Assembly (NCBI GenBank): GCA_949592205.1
Contig: CATIUR010000006.1
Location: forward strand, 11,983,001-12,047,000
Origin: Helichrysum umbraculigerum
Taxonomy: Eukaryota; Streptophyta; Magnoliopsida; Asterales; Asteraceae
DNA length: 64,000 nt
Reading direction: 5' to 3'
Under the pieces are notes generated by a model, which had not been told where the DNA came from, ran no database searches, and saw only the letters and a list, made by a program, of their open reading frames with translations. This document shows, piece after piece, positions 23,106 through 33,173 of the stretch (position 1 is its first letter; each line of letters begins with the position of its first letter). The position numbers and the translations under genes were made by a program.

Positions 23106-24872
23106 ATTTCATTGATGCACAACTGAGCCAATCGAGTCAAAGATGCTGTCTCACTAGTAGCCAAAAAGTGAGCACTCTTAGTCAATTTATCAACAATTAC
23201 CCAAATCATATCACTTCCCCGTGGTGTTCGTGGAAGTTTAGTGACAAAATCCATAGTCAAATGTTCCTATTTCCACTCGGGAATCTCGAGTTGTTTCAAT
23301 GAACCATAGGGCTTTTGGTGTTCTGCTTTGACTTGAGAGTATATATGACAAGATTCAACAACCCGTGCCACGTCAGTTTCATAGTCGGCCACCAATACAA
23401 TGGTTTCAAATCGTTATACATTTTAGTACTCCCTGGATGAACAGATAACCGAGATTTGTAAGCCTCAGATAAAATCACATCACGAAGACCACCCATCAAA
23501 GGAACCCAAACTCGAGACTGAAATGTCTTCAAACCACGAGAAACATCAATCAACATTTCCTTTCTTTTCAACATAATTTCTGACTTTAAATTCTGATCCA
23601 GTAATGCTTCCAGTTGTGCAGCTTTCAACTGTTCTATCAAATCAGAAGTAACCTCTAATCGCATAAAACAAATTCTATCAAAAGTTCCTTTTCGACTCAA
23701 GGAGTCTACAACAACATTAGCCTTTCCAGGATGGTATCAAATTTCACAATCATAATCTTTAATTGGCGCTGACGCATGTTAAGCTCTTTTTGAGTAAACA
23801 TATACTGAAGACTTTTATGATCAGTACAAATAACGCATTTAATACCATATAAGTAATGTCTCCAGTTTTTTAAAGCAAACACAACAGCTGCAAGTTTCAA
23901 ATTGTGAGTGGGATAATTACTCTCGTGAGTCTTAAGCTGACGAGAAGCATAAGCAATAACTCGATCCCGTTGCATCAAAACACAACCCAAACCTGCATAA
24001 GATGCATCACAATAGACCACAAAATCATCAGAACCATCAGGTAATGCCAAAACTGGAGCCTGACACAATAACTATTTCAGAGTTTGAAAAGCTGATTCCG
24101 GTTGTTCACTCCACTGAAACTTTACATCTTTTCGTGTTAATTTAGTTAACGGCCCAACAATCTTAGAGAAATCTTTAATGAACTTCCGGTAATAACCCGC
24201 TAACCCAAGGAAACTCTTAATCTCAGAAGAAGTCTTAGGCGCATTCCAATTCATAACAGCCTCAAACTTAGATGGATCAACTTTTACCCCATCTTTGCAA
24301 ATAACATGACCCAGAAACTGAACTTCCCGAAGCCAGAATTCGCATTTAGAAAATTTAGCATAAAGGTGTTCTCTTTTTAAAGTTTCAAGAACCAGTCTCA
24401 AATGCATTTCATGTTCAGCTTCAGATTTAGAGTAGACCAAGATATCATCGATAAAGACAATAACAAACTTGTCAAGAAAAGGACGACATACCCGGTTCAT
24501 TAGATCCATGAAAACCGCGGGAGAATTTTTCAAACCAAACGGCATAACAAAAATTCATATTGACCATACCTGGTACGAAAAGCTGTTTTAGGAATATCTT
24601 CCTCACGAACACGCACCTGATGATAACCTGACCTCAAATCAATTCTAGAAAAGTATGAAGATCCTTGCAGCTGATCAAATAATTCATCAATTCTAGGCAG
24701 AGGATACTTATTCTTAACCGTTCTTTTATTCAGTTCCCGGTAATCAATACACATACGAAGGGTACCATCTTTCTTTTTAACAAACAGAACAGGTGCACCC
24801 CACGGAGAAGAACTGGGTCTGATAAACCCTTTATCTAACAATTCCTGAATTTGAGTCATCATTTCCCGGATT
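23106..24872 (-). pseudogene. Element D: chromovirus pol fragment (RT to integrase)
   Basis: Minus-strand pol remnant of the same family as C: RT with RPSSSPWGAPVLF, YRELNK and FIDD; RNase H (YCDASYAGLGCV, CTDHKS); the His/Cys integrase domain (SRLSVHPGSTKMYNDL) and the start of the catalytic core. It is cut by B at 23105 in the segment equivalent to C position 8820. Frameshifts lie near 24540, 23760 and 23390, and stops include TAG at 24072-24074 where C has a Gln codon. Homology stops abruptly at 24872, before the protease, so gag, protease and the 5' LTR are missing, probably deleted. The stretch 24873-24910 shows nothing recognisable. Confidence 0.88.
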
Positions 24873-24910
24873 ATCAGTAGTACTTTAATTTTAATTTAAA
24901 TTATGTTATA

Positions 24911-25090
24911 TGAGTAGGGTTCAAATGAGTACACTAATTTGAAGTGAGAATGAGGGAATCAATATGAGCCATCAGATTTATCAAATAAAGGGTCCATATT
25001 AATACCTTATTTTTTAATTAAAAAAATCAAATTAAATTAGATTTTGGACGGAGGGGTATAATGGTAAATTTACAATTTAATAAATTAAAT
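24911..25090 (+). repeat. Element M left terminal inverted repeat
   Basis: It aligns with the complement of 59453-59533 followed by 29125-29030, with gaps. Best matches are the outer GGTTCAAATGA and the GAATGAGGGAA block. Confidence 0.5.
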
Positions 25091-25385
25091 CATTTTTTCA
25101 CTTTTGTTCAAAAAAAAAACACACAGATCCTTTAGTTCCTTCTTGTTCCTTTCGTTTTCTTCTCTAGCGATTCAACCACTCAATCCTAGAAATCCAAATT
25201 GTGTTCATCAAATCATCAAATCATCTTTGTTTGAAGCTTAAATCTTCGTTTTGTTCATATACTTGCTTCGATTAACCTTTTTATCGGTGCGTTTTTTACC
25301 GAAATTTCGCTTTTGAGAAATCCTAGTTATCAAACTCGTTCAAAATCAAAATAGCAGGGATTTGTGTAAACGCAATCAGTGTAAA

Positions 25386-25472
25386 TGGATGTTCGTGAGG
25401 AGATTGCTGGAGGAACAACCTCGTCAAGCCCGATTAGTGCTCGACGTATTAGATCCGTGCCATTGTGTTAGT
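25386..25472 (+). CDS. Small ORF in M (28 aa), possible first exon
   Basis: ATG at 25386 opens a 28-residue frame rich in Ser and Arg, after a pyrimidine-rich leader (25130-25200). It could be the first exon of a decayed or captured gene. No family recognised. Confidence 0.25.
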
Positions 25473-25559
25473 TTTTTCAATGTTTATTTGTTATGCTTGG
25501 CGTTATATATGTTACTATTTGCGTTCTAGTTTGCGTTTTGTTGCTGTATTGCATGCTAT

Positions 25560-26015
25560 ATGTGTAAATGTGTTTGGTTTGAAATTAAGGTTTTTGTAAC
25601 ACACGTGTTAGTTATGTTTATACAGATCTTAGTGTCTGCAAGTGGTTTAGGTATGCTGTGTTTTTGAAATTACACAAGTGATATTTCTGTTTGGTTTGTA
25701 TTTAGTGTTTTGTTTGTTGTATTAAATGTGTATATGTGTTTGGTTTGAATCTAGGGTTTTTTTTAACACAAGTGTTAGTTATGTTTATTGTCTGGAAGTG
25801 TTTTTAGGTCTATTATGGTTTGAATTTACACAAGTGTTAGGTCTGTTTGGTTTGTATTATATGGTTCTGTTATTGTATTGAATGTGTATAAGTGTTTGGT
25901 TTGAATTTAGGGTTTTGGTAACACAAGTGTTAGTTCTGTTTAGCTTGAATATATGGTGTGTAAATGTTTTTAAGTCTATTGTGGTTTGAATTTACACAAG
26001 TGTTAGGTATGTTTG
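25560..26015 (+). repeat. About 175-bp imperfect tandem repeats in M
   Basis: Roughly three units share TGTGTTTGGTTTGAAT, AGGGTTTT, AACACAAGTGTTAG and GAATTTACACAAGTGTTAGG. Each unit carries two copies of a palindrome-like ACAAGTGTTA core. Confidence 0.65.
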
Positions 26016-26450
26016 TTCATGTGGATAGTAATAGTCTACTAGGATATAATAGAGTAACATAATATTTTTGGTTGTTTTGATGTTTATATTGATGTAAAAG
26101 TCATTCATTATGGAATGTGTTTTTATGTAATGTGTAGGTACATTGAGCGTAAATATCATTTTGTTATATTTTGTAGAGTATGACTATCATGTGTGCTTAT
26201 TTGTATGATTTTTTTAAAGTCTTTTGTGTGTTGGTTTTTACTTAATAGCTATTGGAGATTGCATCGTTTCAGAAACTGATCTGGACGTTTTGAGTTCACT
26301 AGAAGGTTAATTTTGTTATTTCATTAATTATATTTACGAACCACATATGATAGTTATATGTTTTTTCAAGTTTTTATGTATGTGTTTAATTTTCAGTTGT
26401 GACGTCGTTACCTTTTTTTGGATGCTAAACCTTTAAAGGTTTATAGAAAA

Positions 26451-26994
26451 ATGGCTAAAAAACAAAATGGTAGTCATGTTAATGACGAAGGTAAATGTCC
26501 TTTTAAACAATTACATTGTTTTAGTGCATTTTTTTAGCTGTTAGTATCACATGTTTTATACCTACTTGCATATGTTTTGGATTGTTTTGTTTCCTTGCTA
26601 TTTTGTCTCATTATCACATGTGTTAGCAATATGTATCACATGTGTTAGATGTGCATTCTTTCATTAATATATGTTTTCGCAATGATGCATATGGAGCAAT
26701 ATTCTAGTAAGGTTTCTTAAAAGTTTGAGTGTGGACTTGCCGAGGAAGGTAGTTTGCTGAACATGTAACTTATCCGTTTGAGGATAAAGTATGCTACAAA
26801 AATGTTGTTGCACGAGCAAAACATTCACAAAGAACGTTTTCACACATTTGTTGATCATTTCATCAATTCCTACTCAAGTGACTCGATAGTGAAGCAAGTC
26901 AAAGATGCCATTAAAAACCGCCAGAAGAAGGTCAAAGAGTTAGCAAATGCTAAACAAGACATTGAAGAGAATGCCACGGAGGATATTTTATAAA
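26451..26994 (+). pseudogene. Coding remnants in M
   Basis: A short frame starts at ATG 26451 (MAKKQNGSHVNDEG) and ends at a donor-like GAAG|GTAAAT. Further on, the frame ending at 26992 encodes about 70 residues rich in Lys, Glu and Ala with the look of an amphipathic helix (VKQVKDAIKNRQKKVKEL). These may be exons of one gene. I do not recognise a family, and the reading frame between them is closed. Confidence 0.3.
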
Positions 26995-27109
26995 ATTGAT
27001 ATTCGGATGATCGAGTACTTTTGTTTATAACAGTATGATTTATATATTTTTTCTAAATCGTTGTATGTTGGTTTTCATTATATCATTTTTTACTGCTGCT
27101 GTACGTTGT

Positions 27110-27650
27110 TTCGCAAACACTAACACATGTGTTACGTACCACTAACACATATATTATGAACCACTAACACAAGTGGTACCAACAACTAACACATGTGGTA
27201 CCGACCACTAACACATGTGTTACCAATCCACTAACACACGTGTTACCAACCACTAACACACGTGTCACATGCTTAAAAGTAACATATTATTATAGTGATA
27301 GTAAAACATATGGTATTAAACAAAGTAATACATGTGTTAATGGTGTTAGCATATGTATTACAGACCATTAACACATGTGTTACAAACCATTAACACATGT
27401 GTTATCTTACTCTAACACATGTGTTATCTACCACTAATACACGTGTTACCAAACTACTAACATACGTGTTACCAACCACTAACACACGTGTCATAGTTAC
27501 TTAACACATGTGATACCTTAGCTTAAACTTATATGATAAAGAGGTGAAATCAAATGTACAATGTGTTATAGTGATATAACACATGTGTTAGCAACTGGTA
27601 ACACATGTGTTAGCAACCGGTAACACATGTGTTAGCAACATACTATATTT
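27110..27650 (+). repeat. Minisatellite of the palindrome TAACACATGTGTTA in M
   Basis: More than 20 copies or near copies of TAACACATGTGTTA, spaced at roughly 18-22 bp and joined by short linkers such as CCAC or CAAC. The core is a perfect palindrome. Confidence 0.85.
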
Positions 27651-27946
27651 TTAAAACATCACATGTTATTTAAAGTTATTGAAAAAATAATATTTAGCAA
27701 GCGAGAACACATGTTATTCCAAGTCAAACAGCTATTAAACACTTTCAATTGATATAATCCCTGTGTTGAGGTTGAACGTTGGATGTTGAAGCCTCGAAAT
27801 CCGTCTTGATCTTCTTTAACTTTTGCACATAATCAGCTAGCTTCTTTTGATCGTTTCTTATCAACTTCATGCAATCATCAGAAGTGGACGTCGACTCGTT
27901 TTATATTTTGTCATATTCAGTTGCAATTCTCTTTCTTTTGTGCAAT

Positions 27947-28081
27947 TCAAGTGGCATGAGATTCTTTGTCCAATGCATTAAAACGTATTGACTTGTATCT
28001 CTTCAATATCATGGCTTTTGAACATGCAAAATACATGCCTGCATAAGAAACGCCAAATATACTTCCGCAGCTACATTCCAC
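27947..28081 (-). pseudogene. Possible FAR1/transposase SWIM-like fragment in M
   Basis: On the minus strand about 44 residues are open, beginning VECSCGSIF and continuing with ACSKAMILKRYKS. The CxC followed by a later Cys and an ILKR segment weakly resembles the SWIM zinc region of FAR1/Mutator transposases, which would fit the Mutator-like ends. The expected final His is not in place. Weak call. Confidence 0.25.
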
Positions 28082-28149
28082 TTAACCATCTTTTTAACTT
28101 GTAATTAAAGTACCTTAACTCACACAAACGAAAAGGGTTACAAGTTACT

Positions 28150-28510
28150 ATAAGGTATGTTACTAGTTACTATCACATATGTTAGCAATAAAAAAAATCA
28201 CATGTGATACCAATTACTGAATCACATCTTGAATAGTGATATGTATCACATGTGTTAGTGGAATGTATCGCATGTGATAGCAATACAAAATCACATTTCA
28301 TAAGATTTTGTAAAATCATATAATAGTTACAGATGTGGTAATAAAGTAGTAACACATGTGATATTAAGTAGTAACATATGTGGTAATAAACTAATAACAC
28401 ATGTGCTACCAGTAACACATATGATAGTTATAGATGTCATATGTCACCATCACTTATAGGACACTGCACCATAAGTGTTTTGAATTATTAGGTATCACAT
28501 GTGTTAGTGA
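28150..28510 (+). repeat. Second block of ACATGTG(A/T)TA motifs in M
   Basis: A looser array of ATCACATGTGTTA and GTAACACATGTG variants continues the minisatellite of 27110-27650. The region 28520-29030 has only a short open frame (28860-29099) with no recognisable content. Confidence 0.65.
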
Positions 28511-29029
28511 ATAACAATTAATGAGCTGTAAGTTTTTTCACCTGTTTTTGATGAACTTTAACAACTAAAACGAATCACATGAATTACATTGAGTACTGAT
28601 CTTCATTCGATACTATTTATCACATATGATGCCACACTATTTTTTGTTGTGATTCAATTAATTAGAAATTCATAAGCGTCGTACAATTGCGCAGGTTTTT
28701 ATTCCGAATCGAATGAAAATTGATTGATGAATCATAAGAAATCAGCATACAACTGCGTTTTTATAAATTAGAACATAAGTACGAGATCATAATTAAGTTG
28801 AAATCGCATATATCCAGGGAAAAAAACGATTGTTGAAGCTCGCACAACTAAAAACCTAATTGAATCACAACAAATTTGCAGAAATCGATTGTTCGTGGTT
28901 TCAATTGATGTGTTTGATTCGAATTAACGTAAGCTGTACCTTTGATTTGGTGTTTATTGAGATCGATTTGAAGATGATTGAGGAACCCCTGCGATTGAAT
29001 GTACGTACATATCTGTATGTATACTCTGT

Positions 29030-29125
29030 ATGTAATAATAATAGATATAATAACATTTGTTTTTTCTTTTTAATTTTCTATTTATTTAATTGGAATTAAT
29101 TAAAAAGTATAATGACTAAAGTGCC
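29030..29125 (-). repeat. Element M right terminal inverted repeat, inner part
   Basis: AT-rich, ending ATGACTAAAGTGCC, where E is inserted. The TIR resumes at 59453. Its complement resembles 25040-25090. Confidence 0.4.
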
Positions 29126-29651
29126 AGATGTGACACAAAAAGTCATATTTTTAAGTACAATATTCCATACTTTTTGGGCACATCTTTAGTGAAAACATTC
29201 CAAAACAATCATTATTTACTAAAATTCACTAAAGTGCTCAAAATATAGATGTTGCTACAAAAGTCACTAAAAACGTCCAAATAACGAGCAAAACAGAGCG
29301 AATAAACAACAACCAATTCTCACATCCTCATTTACCTTATGCAAAACATATTCTAACCTTATGGTATGTTGTATTAGGTAAAAAAGAGACGGGAGAATCA
29401 AGAATCATGCAAATCGGGTAAAGAACGGAGAAGACACTACACTTTCAGAACGGTTTAAAGTCATTTCGGCTATGCTTGAGCTACACACATCCAATTTCAG
29501 TGATATTAGCATCAATAGAAGCGTAACGAAATTATGAAACCACAGGCGAAAGAATCAGGTCAAACGGACCCATAACGAAGGAGATACGCGCGTTTTAAGC
29601 AACGAACGAAATCAGACAGAGACCGTATACGGCCCTACACAGACCGTATAC
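29126..29651 (+). repeat. Element E 5' LTR, first part
   Basis: It matches 57144-57669. The first base is A where the 3' LTR has T (AGATGTGACAC against TGATGTGACAC), a decayed terminus. Element G cuts it inside a CCGTATACGG palindrome. Confidence 0.9.
29623..29651 (+). repeat. CCGTATACGG palindromes in E 5' LTR, first part
   Basis: One full copy at 29623-29632 and one cut by G at 29644-29651. The array resumes at 48967-49010. In the uninterrupted LTR the spacing is exactly 21 bp. Confidence 0.85.
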
Positions 29652-30586
29652 TGTGACACCCGTCAAATTATGACTAGTAATTAGTACCTAATCAAGTTTT
29701 AATACATGTAATTTGTTCTGTGTTAGGCTAATTTGTGTATCAAATAATATATTGTTGAATATATACAAGTATGCGATTTGATTAAATCGTACAAGTTCCA
29801 AATCGAATATAATTCGGTTCAATTAAATACGGACGTTGGTGAACAATTTAATTAAATAACATAACATTATTTAATGAAACTATTACATCTCAAGAATATT
29901 ATTTTTATAATCTTTCAGTTCAAACTGTATCGTATAAATAACAATTTACTTGATTTAAAATATAAACACGCGCGACAAAGCAAAACGAGTTTAAGTTATA
30001 ATTTATAACTACAACATAGAGTATTTTGATAAAATACTTCAACCCAATTTATCGGGGATTTATTCGCATTTTAAAAAGTATATTTAAAAGTAACTAAATT
30101 TAATTAAACAATTAAACAATCGGGAAAACGAACACCGCACGGAGCGCGAATACACGGAGCAAAAAGTGGAGACTCACACCTCGGTGGGCCCCCACCGAAT
30201 CAGCCAAGATGGGGAAATCCCCCACCTTTTTCCCATAATCAACATCATCACCATCTTCTTTCTCTCTCTCTTTCATTTTCTTTCAAAAACAACCATCAAA
30301 CCACCACCTTAAATCCTTAAATCACACCACAAAACGACCTCAAATCGCAAATCTAATTAAGGAATAACGACCACCACACGACGATCTACAACTTCATCTT
30401 TTCGGAATTTCATTTCGACACCGCGTAAGTTTCCGACAAAAACCCGAAACTCTCCGATTTCACTCATTTTTACATGTTTGTTGTTTATATAAGCTTAAAA
30501 TGTCCATATAAGGGTTGGGTAAAAGATTTGGAACAAGTGGTCGCCGGAAAACACGTTTTCGGCTCAAAATCCGGTGAACAGTTGGA

Positions 30587-30850
30587 AGTGTCGCTAGTGT
30601 GCCAAAAACAGTACTAGCGACACTAGCCAAGTGTCGCTATGCCTAAGTGTCGCCCATATAGCGACACTACTTAAGTGTCGCTGATTTACTTAACCAGATT
30701 TAACTTAGCGACACTCCCTTAGTGACGCCAAAATTCATAAGTGTCGCCATAGCGACACTACTCAAGTGTCGCCCAACTATTGAAAATCAGAAATATAGCG
30801 ACACTTACTAAGTGTCGCCTAAGCCCGTAGCGACACTAGCCAAGTGTCAC
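30587..30850 (+). repeat. AGTGTCGCT inverted-repeat array in G 5' LTR
   Basis: More than a dozen copies of AGTGTCGC or GCGACACT in facing pairs, able to form several short hairpins. It starts about 100 bp after the TATA-like motif, so it would be transcribed. The 3' LTR copy is at 47520-47784. Confidence 0.85.
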
Positions 30851-31240
30851 CAAAAACAGAAAAGTTGGAATATTTTCCTAAGCCTTGAAACGTTTTATAC
30901 CAACCAAATCGGATACGATACAACTTATACACGAGACATATGGACTTTGTTAAGTATACAACCGCACTAATATCATAATAAAAGTCGAGATTATTATTAC
31001 AAACTATCACCAACGGGCCGTACACGGTTTTCAAAACTCAAGTCAATCAACCAAATCATAGTAATTTGGACAAGTCGAATCAACCAAATCGGGGTAATTT
31101 GGACAAACAACTACAAATGTAGTCTTTAAGATACCTAACCAATTAATAACCATCGCGCGTATTGAACGCCCTCAGGTTACAAATCTTCAGACATCAATTC
31201 AAGGCTAATCGATTCAAGTCTACTTAGATAAACAAACAAG

Positions 31241-31252
31241 GCTCAGGTGAGT
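31241..31252 (+). promoter_or_regulatory. Candidate 5' splice site in G 5' LTR
   Basis: CTCAG|GTGAGT, intron starting at 31247, followed by CTCATGGCCCC. It pairs with the acceptor at 33169 for a 1923-nt leader intron containing the primer site and ORF0. Confidence 0.5.
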
Positions 31253-32029
31253 CTCATGGCCCCTATTTTACTGCTTTTCAATCAGGGGTGTGATATTATT
31301 GCTCATTTTGTTTTACAAGTTGAACGAAAGTACAAGTCAAATCAAATACTACATGAGTTTCAAGCTAATCAATTTAAAGCCCTCCATAGCATAGTCTGGT
31401 AACACGTAGTAGCGTGAATGTTAGTATATGATATCATATAGGAGTGACAATCCTCATCCGGGTTAGCACGCACTAACTGGTCAAACGGATGTATTAGAAT
31501 TTGGGAAGACGAGTGTAGATTAGGCACTCGTAGGAGGCAACCTCAGTTAGGTTTCCTTAATTGGACCCGACAACTCAAGTTAAGCTCAGACTATGTGCTC
31601 ATGGCTGTATAACTTTTATTTTGCTCAATTGCATTTTAAATTCAATTATAAATCTTGCGGTTCATACAAATATGTGTTGACATACAAACCTGTGAGCTCA
31701 CCAGCGTTTTCGCTGACCCATTTTAGCATGTATCATAGGTACACAGCAGTAGGTTGGACTGCCCAAGCAGGAATCATTAGCTCAAGTCAGCATTCATACA
31801 ATCAGAGATTTAGCTGCATTATTATATCTTGTATAGATTAATTATGTACTTAAATCTCTCAATTTCAACCGAGCTAATGTAACTATATTTTTGATGTAAA
31901 CTTTGATTTTATCAATACAAGTTGTAAACGACGCATATAGAGTCGTTCATTATATCTTATGTGCTGTGATATATAATTAGTCGCGCCCCGACCCGAACCA
32001 CTTCCGCATCATAATTTGGGGGTGCGACA

Positions 32030-32265
32030 GATTGGTATCAGAGCCTAAGGTTATAGTGAACTAGGTTGCATTTAGTGGGCCTAGACTATGACCGTTAGGC
32101 AGTATTTCCTTATTAGGCATGACTGGTTCAGGAATTACAGCATACGACTTTAATTTAACATAGCCTGATCAACTATGAACAATTAAGTAAAGATGATGTA
32201 AGGTCTGAAACGATTATGTTGAACAGGAATACACTAGTTGACTCTGACCTCGAGAGAACCGAGAC
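32030..32265 (+). promoter_or_regulatory. Primer-binding site and conserved leader of G
   Basis: TTGGTATCAGAGCC (32032-32045) is complementary to initiator tRNA-Met. The following 220 nt are nearly identical to the B leader (20345-20576), and the first 60 nt resemble the H leader (40440-40502). Confidence 0.8.
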
Positions 32266-32380
32266 TCAAACAAGTCTGTGCTAGACACCTTAGGCTATTA
32301 TGTGGTACTAAGTACACATAGATAGGCCTCGTTACAATCTTAGGCTATATTATATATATATATATATTATATGGATATAG

Positions 32381-32881
32381 GCAAACACCCCACCCGGTTC
32401 ATCGCGTTCTTATCCGTACGAATCACAAACCTCAAGGGTAGCTAGGAGGGACACCAGGTCGCCTCGGGCTAGCCCATATCCAACTCACCCCACTCTACCG
32501 GACTTAGCCACTAGGGTACATCACCACGAACAACGACTTAACGCTATGGATATCGAACTCCAAGAAACTCGCAAAAACTGGAGACTCACAGCTATGGAAC
32601 GAATCGAGTAAGTCTCTGAAGATCACGAGCACACTGTCAACACCATGAACACTCTTCAAAATCAAGTGGAAGAAACAGTCGAAACCATGGAGGTTGTCCA
32701 CAACCAAGTGATTGGCAACCGAAATGAAATCTCTGTCCTACAATCAAGGCTACATCAGTGCGAGACATGTCTAAGGGAAACCGAGGACGCCCTCCAACCT
32801 GCCAACAGACTTGCAGAGTCTGTGAACCATCTCACTGCACTGCTGTCACAACTCTATCTAATCAGAATTAGATTAGGTTGA
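32381..32881 (+). pseudogene. ORF0 of element G
   Basis: A frame homologous to the B ORF0 runs from 32381 (ANTPPGSSRS...) to the stop at 32879. The start codon position holds TAG (32378-32380), so the initiator is lost, and an in-frame TAA lies at 32609-32611. The first third is Ser/Arg/Pro-rich; the rest is Gln/Glu/Leu-rich, coiled-coil-like, and ends with a PANRLAESVNHLTALL segment matching B. Function unknown; a role in particle assembly or RNA handling is only a guess. Confidence 0.7.
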
Positions 32882-32905
32882 AATCTGTACTATATTATGC
32901 TTTCG

Positions 32906-32955
32906 TAGGACCTATGTAATTTCGACCGGATGTAACAATTCCCGGTACTTTTGTA
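32906..32955 (+). other. Conserved block between ORF0 and gag (element G)
   Basis: Nearly identical to 19656-19705 of B and containing TTCGACCGGATGTAACAATT. Non-coding. Confidence 0.6.
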
Positions 32956-33145
32956 AAACATCTAATCCTGTAACTTTTGGAACTCGTAATTTGGAATTGT
33001 CAATCATCTTTTGAACTCGTAATATCAATTGACAACTCCCCTCGATTATTCTATATTATTGATTTTACATTGTGATGTCGTATGTTACCGCTTTTACATA
33101 TATGCATCTATTGTAATTTTTATTCTGGTACAATTTCTTATGTAC

Positions 33146-33169
33146 CTTTTGTTTCTTTCTTTCTTGAAG
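33146..33169 (+). promoter_or_regulatory. Candidate 3' splice site before gag (element G)
   Basis: A pyrimidine tract ending TTTCTTTCTTGAAG lies four bases before the gag ATG at 33174. AAG is a weaker acceptor than CAG. Confidence 0.4.
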
Positions 33170-33173
33170 AATC

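Larger units (their letters stand above)
29652..32029 (+). repeat. Element G 5' LTR (2378 bp)
   Basis: Begins TGTGACACCCG and ends GGGGGTGCGACA, then the primer-binding site. It carries a pyrimidine-rich tract (30240-30300), a TATA-like TTTATATAAG near 30486, an inverted-repeat array and a donor-like splice site. Confidence 0.93.

Noticed and set aside
27110..27650. CRISPR-like array
   Set aside because: Units are palindromic with 4-8-bp linkers, no unique spacers, and the context is a plant transposon.
30819..31034. 71-residue frame repeated at 47752-47967
   Set aside because: Lies in both LTRs of G over the inverted-repeat array; fortuitous.
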